DNA of 16,723 bases from JAJCYE01 sp036260105 (GCA_036260105.1 DATAAN010000014.1:1-16723); one strand, 5' to 3'; positions 1 through 8,167 are shown, counted from the first letter of the stretch. The notes: generated from the sequence alone by a model not told the origin. Program-made: numbers and translations.

Positions 1-8
1 AACCGCCG

Positions 9-905
9 GTGAAGAACTTCACGCCCGGCCGCTATCGGGGGGTGAGCGTCAGTGACCTGGACTTTCCCCTGGAGCGGGAGCGGTTGGTCTCCCACCTGAC
101 CGGACGGGAGGCCTACCGCACCACCGAGTTCATCGTCGCCCGCCACGGCGGCGAGACCGCACTGATCCGCGTCCGGAAAGAGCCCGGGGATGCCTTGTTC
201 CTGAAAATCACAGAAGCGGAGGTGCTGGCCGGTCCGGAGGAGTGCGCCTGGGTCGATGCGCCGGACGCCGACACCGGGATCCCCACCGCCCTAGCCAGGG
301 CGGCCAGGGAGCGGGCGCCGGGAAAGCGCTGCGTGGTGGTCCACGGGCTCTACGAGCACGTGAACTTCATCCTCGAGCCGGCTCCCGTCCAGGTGCGCGT
401 GGTCGACGTCGCGCCGCCCCATCCGCCCAAGCTGCTGCATCAGGTGGGCCGGGTCCTCGATGCGGCCGAGAAGGTGGCCCCGGTCGAGCTGTGCCCGGAC
501 ATCACCGATTTGGTGGAGCTCGCCAAGCAGAAGCCCTCTGAGCGCTACCTCTACCCGTGCCGCGGCTCCGGCGCTGCACCGCAGGGCGCGGAGGTGTCCT
601 ACCTTGACCAGCGGCCCGAGGAGCAGGACTGGACGCTTGTCGGGTGCGCCCGCTCCCGGCAAATCCACTCCTGGTTCTACGGTGAGGAGCCCCCGCAGAA
701 CATCGACTTCTGCCCCCGTAAGCTCGCCGCCCTGCCGTCTGAGGGATCGGTCGGTCCCACCCTTACCAAGTGCTGCCTGCTGGAGACGGGGTTCGAGGTG
801 ACCGGCGACACCGTCACCGTTCCCTGGGGCGCCTCGCTGGCCGAGGTGCAGGAGGCGCTGGAGACTCTCGTCCGCTCGGTAGAGCCCGAATGGGCTCCCG
901 AATAG
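9..905 (+). CDS. Cysteine-rich protein of unknown function, possibly 5'-partial
   Basis: I do not recognise the family with enough certainty to name it. From the GTG at 9 the product is 298 residues, soluble-looking, with no signal peptide or membrane segment. The frame stays open to the left edge, so the true start may lie outside the window. Eight cysteines are scattered at about residues 79, 108, 162, 184, 213, 235, 255 and 256. The later ones sit in short motifs (YPCRG, VGCARS, DFCPRK, TKCC), which would suit metal or Fe-S binding or a disulfide-rich fold, but no known cluster-binding spacing is evident. It ends inside the next gene, whose ATG at 890 overlaps it by 16 bases, so it is translated from the same message as the two lyases. 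A role in the same pathway is inference from position only. Confidence 0.75.
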   Translation: MKNFTPGRYRGVSVSDLDFPLERERLVSHLTGREAYRTTEFIVARHGGETALIRVRKEPGDALFLKITEAEVLAGPEECAWVDAPDADTGIPTALARAARERAPGKRCVVVHGLYEHVNFILEPAPVQVRVVDVAPPHPPKLLHQVGRVLDAAEKVAPVELCPDITDLVELAKQKPSERYLYPCRGSGAAPQGAEVSYLDQRPEEQDWTLVGCARSRQIHSWFYGEEPPQNIDFCPRKLAALPSEGSVGPTLTKCCLLETGFEVTGDTVTVPWGASLAEVQEALETLVRSVEPEWAPE

Positions 906-2257
906 CGGACTCGGCCCTCTACGGCCATCTGTGGGGGACCGAGGAGCTTTCCAACCTCTTCGACGAGCCGGCTCGCATCCAGTCCTGGCTGGACATCCTG
1001 GCCGAGCTGGCGCAGGCGCAGGCGGAGCTGGGAATCGTGCCGGCCGAGGCCGCCGATGCCATACGGACCGCCGCCAAGGTGGAAGCCCTGGACCTGGGGC
1101 TCGTGCAGCGTGAGACGCTACAGACCGGTCACTCCACGCTGGGGCTGATCCGCGGCCTGCAGGAGATCCTTCCCGAGGACTCCGGGCAGTGGGTCTACTA
1201 CGGGGCGACCGTCCAGGACCTAACCGACACGTGGACCGCCCTGACCATGAGGCGGGTTGGAGCGGTCGCCTGGCGGGAGCTGCGGCGGATTGAGCATCAG
1301 CTCCTCGATCTGGCCGAGCGCCATCGGGACACGCTCATGGCGGGCCGAACGCACGGCCAGGTCGGCTCCCCCATCACGTTCGGCTTCAAGGCCGCCGGTT
1401 GGGCGGACGAGATACGCCGCCACCTCGAGCGCCTTCTTGAGCTGCGCCCCCGCTGCCTGGCCGGGCAGCTCGGAGGCGGGGTCGGAAGTCTGGCGTTCTT
1501 CGGCGAACAGGGGATGGAGTTGCGGCGGATCTTCTGCGCCCGGCTCGGCCTGGCTGACCCGGGAATCTCCTGGACGTCGGCGCGCGACCGGATCGCCGAG
1601 TTCACGAATCTGCTGGCTCTGGTGGCCGGGACTCTGGGGCGCGTCGGCAACGAGGTGTACCAGCTGCAGCGGCCTGAGATCGGCGAGCTGCGGGAGCCCG
1701 CCGGCCCGGCGGGGGTCGGCAGCATCACCATGCCCCACAAACGCAACCCGGAGCTCTCCGAGCATCTGGTAACCCTGGCTCGCCTGGTGCGCTCCTCGGC
1801 CGGCGTGATCCTGGAGGGGACGTCCGGAGAGCACGAGCGGGACGGACGGAGTTGGAAAGCCGAGTGGATCGCCTTCCCCGAGGTCTGCCTGCTCACCGGG
1901 GCGGCCCTGCGATTTGCCTGCAAGCTGGTGTCGAACCTGGAGGTCGACGGACAGGCCATGCGCCGGAACCTGACCGGCTGGGAGGTTTCCGAGGCGGTGC
2001 TGTCCCGGCTCTCGCCGGTCTTGGGCAAACATCAGGCTCAGGACGCCCTACAGCAGGCGCTCGCGGACGGCCGAATGCACGGGCTGACCGTTCGCGAGGC
2101 GCTGACCCGTTCCCCCCTGCTCGCCGCCCACCTGGACCCGGAGCTTCTGTCCCTCCTCGAGGCTCCCCCGGATCCCGGCCTGGCGCCCCGGATGGTGGAC
2201 CAGGTGGTAGCGCGCGCCCGTCAGGAGCGCGCCGATGAGCCCGAGGAGTGGCCGTGA
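890..2257 (+). CDS. Adenylosuccinate lyase / carboxymuconate cycloisomerase-like lyase
   Basis: Member of the fumarase/aspartase superfamily, cytosolic homotetrameric enzymes that add or remove N- or C-linked groups across a fumarate-like double bond. At 455 residues it has normal family length. Visible motifs are TGHSTLG (His81), YYGATVQDLTDT near residue 105, GRTHGQ (His155) and the mobile signature loop GSITMPHKRNP starting at residue 277. GATxQD plus MPHKRNP is closer to the PurB/carboxymuconate-cycloisomerase branch than to ASL. The ATG at 890 was chosen because the product then opens with a typical family N-terminus (DSALYGHLWGTEEL). A longer open frame from 770 only runs antisense-like sense-shifted over the previous gene. 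It overlaps the upstream gene by 16 bases and the downstream lyase by a GTGA. A housekeeping PurB role is less likely, because the neighbours are catabolic rather than purine genes; the substrate is unknown. Confidence 0.88.
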   Translation: MGSRIADSALYGHLWGTEELSNLFDEPARIQSWLDILAELAQAQAELGIVPAEAADAIRTAAKVEALDLGLVQRETLQTGHSTLGLIRGLQEILPEDSGQWVYYGATVQDLTDTWTALTMRRVGAVAWRELRRIEHQLLDLAERHRDTLMAGRTHGQVGSPITFGFKAAGWADEIRRHLERLLELRPRCLAGQLGGGVGSLAFFGEQGMELRRIFCARLGLADPGISWTSARDRIAEFTNLLALVAGTLGRVGNEVYQLQRPEIGELREPAGPAGVGSITMPHKRNPELSEHLVTLARLVRSSAGVILEGTSGEHERDGRSWKAEWIAFPEVCLLTGAALRFACKLVSNLEVDGQAMRRNLTGWEVSEAVLSRLSPVLGKHQAQDALQQALADGRMHGLTVREALTRSPLLAAHLDPELLSLLEAPPDPGLAPRMVDQVVARARQERADEPEEWP

Positions 2258-3777
2258 AGATCGACCCTTCGGAAGGAGCCCGACCGTTGCGTGAAGTGTC
2301 ACTTGGATTCCCCACCGCGGGTCCCGCTCCGGAGCTGATCGAGGCCGGCTTCGCCACCGAGGTGGCGGACGCCCCGTTCCTGCACCTCGGCTACAACTTC
2401 GCCGACATCGCTCACGTCCTGGTGCTGAGGGAGGGGGGGATCATCCCCCCAGACGCCGCAGCCCGCCTGCTGGGCGTCCTGGTCGAGGTGCACGACATCC
2501 CCGCGTCCGACTTTCCGTACGACCCCCAGTACGGCGACCCGTACAACTGCCGGGAGCGGTACTTCGTCCAGCGGATCGGCAACGACGCCGGCTGGCTGCA
2601 CGCCGGCCGGCCGCGCCGTGAGGCCGGACGCGTGGCCCTCCGGCTGTGGCTGCGTAGCGTCGTCACCGGACTTGCCGTCGACACCGCTGGCTTCGTCGAG
2701 AAGACGGCCGGGGTGGCGGAGATGCACGCCGAGACGGTCATGCCAGACCAGACCTACCTCCAGCAGGCACAGCCCTCCACATTCGGCCACTACGTCCTTA
2801 CCTTCGCCTATCCCGCTCTGCGGGAGGGGGCCCGGCTGGTTCCCGGCGCCGACTGGGTGAACCAGAGCCCCGGCGGGGCGGGGTGCGTCAACGGCAGCCG
2901 CCTGGCCCCGGACCGGGCGCGCACCGCTCAGCTGCTGGGGTTCGACGGCGTGATCGAACACACCCGGGACGCCATGTGGCAGACCGACACGCTGGTCCAC
3001 CTGCTGGCCGACGCGACGAGCCTGGTGACCGGCCTCAGCAAGCTGGCCGAGGACCTGGAGATCTGGGACAGCCAGGAGTTCGACTTCGTGGACCTGGCCG
3101 AGGCGTACACCCGTTCCAGCGTCCTCATGCCGCAGAAGCGCAACCCCTACGCGCTTTCAATCGTCCGCGGGGCCGCGGGGGTGCTGATCGGCCGGCTCGC
3201 CGGTCTGCTCGCCGTTGTGAAAACCCCGTCGGCCAGGACCGACAACCTGATCTTTGCCTACGGAGAGGTGCCCCGGTCGCTGGACCTGGCGGCCCGCGCC
3301 ACCCGGCTGATGGGCGGCGTCGTCGCCACCCTGAAGGTGCGGCCGGAGCGCATGTGGGAGTCGCTAGTCTCCGGCTTCTCGCAGGCCACCGACCTGGCCG
3401 AGCACGTGATGCAGACCTGCAACGTCGACTACCGCACGGCTTACCACGTGGTGGGTACCGCGGTCCGGGAAGCGGCCCGTAAAGGCCTGCGCGGGATCGA
3501 TCTCACCGGCGAGATGCTCGACGAAGCCGCGATCAAGGAGATCGGCCGGCCTCTGGGCCTGGCGGGCCGGCAACTGGACGAGGTGCTCGACCCTCGGAAG
3601 ATAGCCTTCGGCCGCACGTCCCCCGGAGGCGCCGCGCCGGCGATCGTGCGCGACATGGCCGCCCGGTGCCGGGCCGAGGCGGAGCGGCTGGAGCAGCAAG
3701 CCCGGCAGAGGCAGTGCCGGTACGGCGAGGCGGAGAAGGCGCTGCTGGACCAGGCGCGGGCCCTAGCCGCAGGCTGA
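2254..3777 (+). CDS. Argininosuccinate lyase-like C-N lyase with altered active-site motifs
   Basis: Second lyase of the fumarase/aspartase superfamily, 507 residues from the GTG at 2254, somewhat longer than ordinary ArgH. The ASL pattern is recognisable: HAGRPRREAG where ArgH has HTGRSRND, MPDQTYLQQAQPSTFGH where ArgH has the MPGYTHLQ-AQP box, and SSVLMPQKRNP where ArgH has GSS-MPQKKNP. The histidine usually found in THLQ is Tyr168 here, and the signature GSS reads SSV (residues 288-290). These changes argue against a plain arginine-biosynthesis role and for another N-substituted aspartate-type substrate, as in EDDS-lyase-like relatives. The start is not certain: GTG 2254 has a GAGGAG five bases upstream and forms a GTGA overlap with the previous stop. 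GTG 2248 is possible, and TTG 2287 follows a very good GGAAGGAG at eight bases. The stop lies four bases from the convergent OsmC-family gene. Confidence 0.85.
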   Translation: MKIDPSEGARPLREVSLGFPTAGPAPELIEAGFATEVADAPFLHLGYNFADIAHVLVLREGGIIPPDAAARLLGVLVEVHDIPASDFPYDPQYGDPYNCRERYFVQRIGNDAGWLHAGRPRREAGRVALRLWLRSVVTGLAVDTAGFVEKTAGVAEMHAETVMPDQTYLQQAQPSTFGHYVLTFAYPALREGARLVPGADWVNQSPGGAGCVNGSRLAPDRARTAQLLGFDGVIEHTRDAMWQTDTLVHLLADATSLVTGLSKLAEDLEIWDSQEFDFVDLAEAYTRSSVLMPQKRNPYALSIVRGAAGVLIGRLAGLLAVVKTPSARTDNLIFAYGEVPRSLDLAARATRLMGGVVATLKVRPERMWESLVSGFSQATDLAEHVMQTCNVDYRTAYHVVGTAVREAARKGLRGIDLTGEMLDEAAIKEIGRPLGLAGRQLDEVLDPRKIAFGRTSPGGAAPAIVRDMAARCRAEAERLEQQARQRQCRYGEAEKALLDQARALAAG

Positions 3778-3781
3778 GCCG

Positions 3782-4183
3782 CTACCCCGCGGCTCTCGCG
3801 ATCCGATACTCCAGGTTGACGTCGCCCCGCAGTGTGTTGGAGACGTAGCACCAGGTCTTGGCCCGCTCCACGAACAGCTCGAGCTCGTCCGGGTCGTGGT
3901 TGGAGATGATCTCGACCTTGATGTCGCTGTAACGCAGGCCCTCGTAGGTGCCGGTCGTCCGGACCTGAAGATCGGTCAGCTGGACGTTCCGCTTCTTGGC
4001 GGCGTGGTAGATCGCCATGGCGAAGCACGACCCGAGGGCGGCCAGCAGCAGATCGGTGGGGGCCGGCCCGGTATCGGTGCCGCCCTCGTCCAACGGCTCG
4101 TCGGCGATTATCTCGAAGCCTCGCACCGGGATACGGCAGCGGTAGCCGCCCTCCCAGTAGGTGGTTAGGACCTTACCGGCCAA
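3782..4183 (-). CDS. OsmC/Ohr-family protein
   Basis: A 133-residue OsmC-like protein, the normal size for the family. These small cytosolic dimers generally reduce organic hydroperoxides with a cysteine pair; many members have no proven substrate. Both family cysteines are present: Cys53 in LGSCFAM at the start of the central helix and Cys112 in WCYVSNTL. The segment PAPTDLLLAALGSC is the usual core. The start is TTG at 4183-4181, the first in-frame start after an upstream stop, and it overlaps the end of the FdrA C-terminal frame by 11 bases. It is therefore the last gene of the carbamate kinase-fdrA arm. Why a thiol peroxidase-like protein is coupled to carbamoyl transfer is not evident; it may protect a thiol intermediate or simply hitchhike. 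Confidence 0.88.
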   Translation of the reverse strand: MAGKVLTTYWEGGYRCRIPVRGFEIIADEPLDEGGTDTGPAPTDLLLAALGSCFAMAIYHAAKKRNVQLTDLQVRTTGTYEGLRYSDIKVEIISNHDPDELELFVERAKTWCYVSNTLRGDVNLEYRIARAAG

Positions 4184-4880
4184 GCGTTCGGCTCACCAGG
4201 TCGGGCTCGCGCCGGGCGATGGCCGCCGCCGCCAGGCAGGCCCTTGCGTTGGTCTCGGCGACGACGCAGCCGGATTCCTGCAGCCGGGCCTTCTGTCGGG
4301 CGAATCCCTGCGGGTCCTGGTCGGTTCCGAGCACGTAGGCGACCACCTTCAGGCCCTTGCTCATTACCTCCTCGCAGGCCGGCGCCAGCTGCCCCGCCGG
4401 GTCCGCGTGCGCGCCGTAGCCGAGAACGACGTCCAGCAGGACCACGGCGACGTCGTCGTCCTCGCCGGCCTCCCGCAGCCACTCGATGCGGGCCTCCGGG
4501 TCGATCATGGGATGGGGACGGCCCTTCGTGTACTCCTCCTCCCCCAGGTCCAGGCACACGTGGCTTCCGACGGGAGCCGGAACCCGGTAGCGCTTGTCGA
4601 GAGGAGTGTTCGACCATACCGGTCCCAGAATCTCCGAGAGTATGACCAGCGACTCGTAACAAAGCGTCCCGCCGGAGAAGAGGCCTCGAACCAGCGTGCG
4701 CTTCGGGTCGAGCCCGTCGACCGCCCCGCTTACTTGGTCCGCCAGGCCTTCGGTCAAGTCCGGAACCTCCAGGCCCAACAGGCGCATCGTCTGCACGACG
4801 CCTTCCTCCAACGTGGTCACCACCGTCACACCTTCCGGCAGGTCGAGCTTCGCCTTGAGACCGACCAGTGACGCCACCAT
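4173..4880 (-). CDS. fdrA: FdrA, C-terminal half (after in-frame stop)
   Basis: C-terminal part of an FdrA/AllF protein, the succinyl-CoA-synthetase-like subunit of oxamate carbamoyltransferase (oxalurate + phosphate to oxamate + carbamoyl phosphate in E. coli). The 235 residues carry family motifs: GLFSGGTLC at 66-74, RPHPMIDPEAR at 121-131 and DVVLGYGAHADPA at 150-162. The frame is identical to that of the upstream N-terminal half and is separated from it by one TAA plus nine sense codons, which also read as plausible FdrA sequence (VVGLAGETP). If translated separately, the ATG at 4880 has only a weak AGGCGAG about eight bases upstream. It overlaps the OsmC-family gene by 11 bases. It is either an independently initiated subunit or the remnant of a nonsense-interrupted fdrA. 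With the other half the total is about 513 residues, a normal full FdrA. Confidence 0.85.
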   Translation of the reverse strand: MVASLVGLKAKLDLPEGVTVVTTLEEGVVQTMRLLGLEVPDLTEGLADQVSGAVDGLDPKRTLVRGLFSGGTLCYESLVILSEILGPVWSNTPLDKRYRVPAPVGSHVCLDLGEEEYTKGRPHPMIDPEARIEWLREAGEDDDVAVVLLDVVLGYGAHADPAGQLAPACEEVMSKGLKVVAYVLGTDQDPQGFARQKARLQESGCVVAETNARACLAAAAIARREPDLVSRTLGR

Positions 4881-4907
4881 GGGCGTCTCGCCTGCCAGAC
4901 CGACGAC

Positions 4908-4910
4908 TTA
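4908..4910 (-). other. In-frame TAA interrupting fdrA
   Basis: The codon reads AGG TAA GTC on the minus strand. The frames before and after it are the same, and the protein on both sides is colinear with a complete FdrA, so a single base change (for example from GAA, AAA or CAA) would restore a continuous 513-codon gene. Confidence 0.85.
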
Positions 4911-5714
4911 CCTGGCGACCTGCTCAGCGGGAGGCTTGGAGACCAGCAGGATCGCCTCGGTCTTCGGATCCTCCCGCATGGCGCCGACCGCTAGCTTCGC
5001 CATCCGTCCCCCGATGTCCTCGGTAAGGTCCCGGCCGCCCAGCCCGATGACGTGGGACACGCCGGCTCCCCACCGGTCGAGAAGGCTCATCGCCTCCTGC
5101 GCCCCGGTGCCGGCCGCCGCCACCACGCCCACCCGGCCGGGCTTCACGACGTTGGCGAACCCGAGGCCGGTGCCGCCCAGCATCGCGGTGCCGGCGCCGG
5201 GCCCCATCACGAGCAGCCCGAGATCGGTCGCCCGGTCTTTCAGCTCGACCTCGTGCTGGATCGGCACGTTGTCGCTGAACAGCAGGACGTGCAGCCCCGC
5301 GGACAGTGCTTTGTGCGCCTCAAGGGCGGCGTAGTCGCCGGGAACGGACACGATGGCCACGTTGGTGTTCGCCTGTAGGTCGAGCCCCTCGCCGAGGGAG
5401 CGGGGCTGCCGGGTCGCTTCCTCGACGCCGCCGCCCGACGGGGCGGTGAAAAGCCGCTCCTCTCCGGCAGCCGCCGCCTTGTCGGCGGCGCCGTCCTCGG
5501 AGGCGTCGATCGCGATGAAAAGGTCGTTGGCCGATGCGCCGCCGAGCTCGTTACGGTCGAACCCCTTGCCTTCCAGGGTCGAAACGTTGGCCGGTGTCGC
5601 CATGGCGGCAGCCGCCCAGTCGACACCGTCGATCTCGAGCATCGCCCGCGTGGCTGCCATCTGCAGCACGGAGTCGACGTACTTGTCGGGGTAGACCTTG
5701 ACCCGGCGTGCCAT
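4908..5714 (-). CDS. fdrA: FdrA, N-terminal half (ends at in-frame TAA)
   Basis: N-terminal 268 residues of FdrA/AllF, resembling the CoA-ligase alpha-subunit fold. Visible family features are VPGDYA near residue 123, FSDNVP near 146, the glycine-rich GPGAGTAMLGG near 172, GLGGRDL from 224 and SKPPAE at 259-264. Translation stops at a TAA (4910-4908) directly after QVAR, in the middle of the segment that normally continues into a VVV/VGL strand and the C-terminal half. The start ATG (5714-5712) shares one base with the carbamate kinase stop (TGATG), a classic translational coupling. In E. coli the protein works with AllG and AllH. Whether this half is functional alone depends on the fate of the stop codon: nonsense mutation, sequencing error, natural split or readthrough. 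Confidence 0.88.
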   Translation of the reverse strand: MARRVKVYPDKYVDSVLQMAATRAMLEIDGVDWAAAAMATPANVSTLEGKGFDRNELGGASANDLFIAIDASEDGAADKAAAAGEERLFTAPSGGGVEEATRQPRSLGEGLDLQANTNVAIVSVPGDYAALEAHKALSAGLHVLLFSDNVPIQHEVELKDRATDLGLLVMGPGAGTAMLGGTGLGFANVVKPGRVGVVAAAGTGAQEAMSLLDRWGAGVSHVIGLGGRDLTEDIGGRMAKLAVGAMREDPKTEAILLVSKPPAEQVAR

Positions 5715-6691
5715 CAGGCGGTCGCGATCAGCGGCCTGACGCGGACGATACGGGTGCCGGTGACTCCCTCCAGCTCGGAGACGGTACCTTGCAGCGATGC
5801 GTAGACCAGCTCGGGCGACGTGATGACGGCTTGCTCGCCGCCGCTGCGAAGGAAGCGGATGGCAGCACGGACCTTCGGGCCCATGCTGCCCTCGGGAAAC
5901 TCGCCGGTCTCCAGGTAACGCTCCGCCTCGGTCACAGCCATCTCATGGATCGGCTTCTGCTGCGGAGTCCCGTAGTGCAGGAGCACGGTGTCGACGGCGG
6001 TGACCAGCACCAGCGCTTCAGCGGGCAGCGAGGTGGCGAGAACCTGGGCGGCGTAGTCCTTGTCGATCACCGCGTCAACACCGCCGTAGCCGGTCTTGTA
6101 CCGGATCACCGGGACGCCGCCGCCTCCGGCGGCCACCACGACGTGGCCCTGCTCGACCAGGGCCCGGATGGCTGCAGTCTCCAGGATGGCGACCGGCTCG
6201 GGAGAGGGGACGACCCTGCGGTAGCCCCGGTTGGAGTCCTTCTTGACCACCCAGCCCCTCTCGGCGGCCATCGACTCCGCCTGCTCCTTCGTCAAGAAGG
6301 GGCCGATAAATTTGGTCGGGTTTTCGAAGGCGGGGTCGTCGGGGTTCACCACGACGTTGGTGACCACCGCAACCGCTCCCCGGCGGCCAGCGTCGCTCAT
6401 CCGGCGAAGCGCGAGCACGACCAGGCTGCCGAGCTGCCCCTCCGTCATGGCCCCGAGAGAGAAAAGGGGTTGCGCAGGCACCAGCTTGGCGCCCTCCTCC
6501 TGCTGGATTGCCAGGTTGCCGACTTGAGGGCCGTTTCCGTGGACGATCACCACTCGCCAGCCGGCTCGCAACAGCGAGACCACGGACCTGGCCATCACGT
6601 TGGCGTTCGCCTCCATCTCCTCGTAGGAACCCGCCTGGCCTTCCCGGGTCAGGGCGTTTCCGCCGAGAGCGACAACGGCCGTTTTCGCCAT
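5714..6691 (-). CDS. arcC: Carbamate kinase
   Basis: Carbamate kinase, 325 residues, transfers the phosphate of carbamoyl phosphate to ADP, giving ATP and carbamate, which falls apart to CO2 and ammonia. All the main amino-acid-kinase motifs are present: ALGGNAL (8-14), HGNGPQVG (51-58), PTKFIGPF (125-132), RRVVPSPEP (158-166), AGGGGVPV (188-195), AVIDKD (207-212) and GSMGPKV (268-274). The ATG at 6691 is preceded by GGAGGGA at a good distance. The stop overlaps the fdrA start by one base. In E. coli the equivalent kinase (AllK) completes the fdrA/ylbE/ylbF pathway, so this gene is the energy-yielding step here. It is the first gene of the minus-strand arm and is transcribed divergently from the DUF1116 gene. 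Confidence 0.96.
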   Translation of the reverse strand: MAKTAVVALGGNALTREGQAGSYEEMEANANVMARSVVSLLRAGWRVVIVHGNGPQVGNLAIQQEEGAKLVPAQPLFSLGAMTEGQLGSLVVLALRRMSDAGRRGAVAVVTNVVVNPDDPAFENPTKFIGPFLTKEQAESMAAERGWVVKKDSNRGYRRVVPSPEPVAILETAAIRALVEQGHVVVAAGGGGVPVIRYKTGYGGVDAVIDKDYAAQVLATSLPAEALVLVTAVDTVLLHYGTPQQKPIHEMAVTEAERYLETGEFPEGSMGPKVRAAIRFLRSGGEQAVITSPELVYASLQGTVSELEGVTGTRIVRVRPLIATA

Positions 6692-6757
6692 TTGGATGTC
6701 CCTCCGCCTATGAGGATCGGAAATTTTTTATTGATTCTAGTGTATGGTCGGAGCTCG
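6692..6757. promoter_or_regulatory. Divergent promoter region between carbamate kinase and DUF1116 genes
   Basis: Only 66 bases separate the two divergent arms of the carbamoyl-transfer cluster. A conspicuous AT-rich patch lies at 6721-6745 within otherwise GC-rich DNA. Read on the minus strand it contains TAGAAT, a good -10-like hexamer; on the plus strand TAGTGT is a weaker one. No convincing -35 boxes or palindromic operator were found. A ribosome binding site GGAG (6750-6753) precedes the plus-strand ATG. Confidence 0.5.
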
Positions 6758-8167
6758 ATGGGCGGAATATCCCTTCCCGAAGAGATCGAGGTTGTGAACC
6801 TCGGGCTCTCCCTTTTCGCCGACGCAGTCGCCGAGCAGGGCCGGCCCGTGGTCCAGGTCGACTGGCGCATCCCGGCCGAGGGAGACCTCGAGGTGGTTGC
6901 CGCCCTCAGCCGGCTCTACGGTCGGCACGGCAAGGCGATCGACGAAGCCAACGCCGAGGTTGCCCGCCGGCTGGACGAGGGCTCCCCAAAGCTGATGGGC
7001 ATCGAGCCGGCGATCGGCGTCGTGCCGGGCGTGGACGACCGCACCATCCTCCACAGCGGCCCGGCGATCCCGTGGGAGGACATCAGCGACCCGCTCCGCC
7101 GCTCGGTCCGCGCCGCGGTGATGGCCGAGGGCTGGGCGGACAGCCCCGAGGCGGCCGAGAAGTTCGTCGCCCGCGGGGAAGCAGTTCTCGAGCCGGCCAA
7201 CCACCACAACGCCGTCGTTCCCATGGCCAGTGCAATCGGCCCGACGGCGCCCATGTTGGTCGTCGAGAACGACGCCGGCGGAACCAGGGCCTTCTCGAGC
7301 CTCAACCAGGGTCCCGGCGAGGTTCCGTGGTTCGGCCGGGAGACTCCCGCCGCCGTGGAGAGGCTGGTCTTCCTCCGGGAGGTTGCGGGCCCCCTGCTGG
7401 CCGAGTGCCTCAAAGGCATCGACCCGGTTGACATCTTCACCGTCGCTTCGCAGGGCTTGCAGATGGGCGACGAGATGCACATGAGGACCCAGGCCACCAC
7501 GAACCTGCTGATCCGGTCTCTGCTGCCGCAGCTGATCGCCCTGGAGGGCTCCCGCGCGGTCGAGCTCGGCCGGTTCCTCGCCTCCAACCACCTCTTCTAC
7601 CTGAACCTCGCGATGGCCGGCGCCAAGTCGCTCACACTGTGGGCCGAGAAGGTGGAGGGATCCAGCGTCGTGACCACCATGTCGCGCAACGGCACGACGT
7701 ACGGCATCCGCCTCGCCGGCGACGCCCGCTGGTTCATCACCGAGTCGCCGCCGGTGGGGAAAGCCATTTTCTACGCCGGATACGGTCCGGAGGACGGCGC
7801 CCCGGACATCGGCGACAGCGCCGTGCTCGAGCTGTGCGGCCTGGGGGGCTGCGCGGCCGCCGCCTCACCGGCAGTCGCAGCGTTCGTGGGCGGCACCATG
7901 CGGGACGCGATCGCCCTGACCGAGGACATGTTCCGGGTCTGCGTCGCCCGCAGCACCCGCTTCAAGATGCCCGCGCTCGAGTTCCAGGGGACCCCGGTCG
8001 GCGTCGACGTGCGCCGCGTCGTCGAGCTCGGAATTACGCCCAAGGTCAACACGGGCATCCTCCATGCCAGGGAAGGCACCGGACAGGTGGGCGCCGGCGT
8101 CGCCGAGGCGCCCATCGCCTGCTTCCGCGAGGCTCTGCTGGACCTGGACCGCCGGCTGAGCGGATAG
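6758..8167 (+). CDS. allG: DUF1116 protein, AllG-like oxamate carbamoyltransferase subunit
   Basis: A 469-residue DUF1116 (YlbE/AllG) protein. In E. coli AllG is one of three subunits, with FdrA/AllF and AllH, that convert oxalurate and phosphate to oxamate and carbamoyl phosphate. Conserved-looking blocks are the His/Asn-rich NHHNAVVPM around residue 148, QMGDEMHMRTQATTN from about 235 with likely polar active-site residues Asp238, Glu239 and His241, and SNHLFYLNLAMAGAKS around 273. The ATG at 6758 was chosen because family similarity begins there and GGAG lies four bases upstream. The same frame is open for another 350 codons to the left, but that part is antisense to carbamate kinase. The next gene starts at the base after the stop. 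The natural substrate in this organism is not shown by the sequence. Confidence 0.9.
   Translation: MGGISLPEEIEVVNLGLSLFADAVAEQGRPVVQVDWRIPAEGDLEVVAALSRLYGRHGKAIDEANAEVARRLDEGSPKLMGIEPAIGVVPGVDDRTILHSGPAIPWEDISDPLRRSVRAAVMAEGWADSPEAAEKFVARGEAVLEPANHHNAVVPMASAIGPTAPMLVVENDAGGTRAFSSLNQGPGEVPWFGRETPAAVERLVFLREVAGPLLAECLKGIDPVDIFTVASQGLQMGDEMHMRTQATTNLLIRSLLPQLIALEGSRAVELGRFLASNHLFYLNLAMAGAKSLTLWAEKVEGSSVVTTMSRNGTTYGIRLAGDARWFITESPPVGKAIFYAGYGPEDGAPDIGDSAVLELCGLGGCAAAASPAVAAFVGGTMRDAIALTEDMFRVCVARSTRFKMPALEFQGTPVGVDVRRVVELGITPKVNTGILHAREGTGQVGAGVAEAPIACFREALLDLDRRLSG

Noticed and set aside
5708..6757. Long 350-codon upstream extension of the DUF1116 frame
   Set aside because: It is antisense to a complete carbamate kinase with all its motifs, and its translation is low-complexity His/Asp/Arg-rich; family similarity starts only at 6758.
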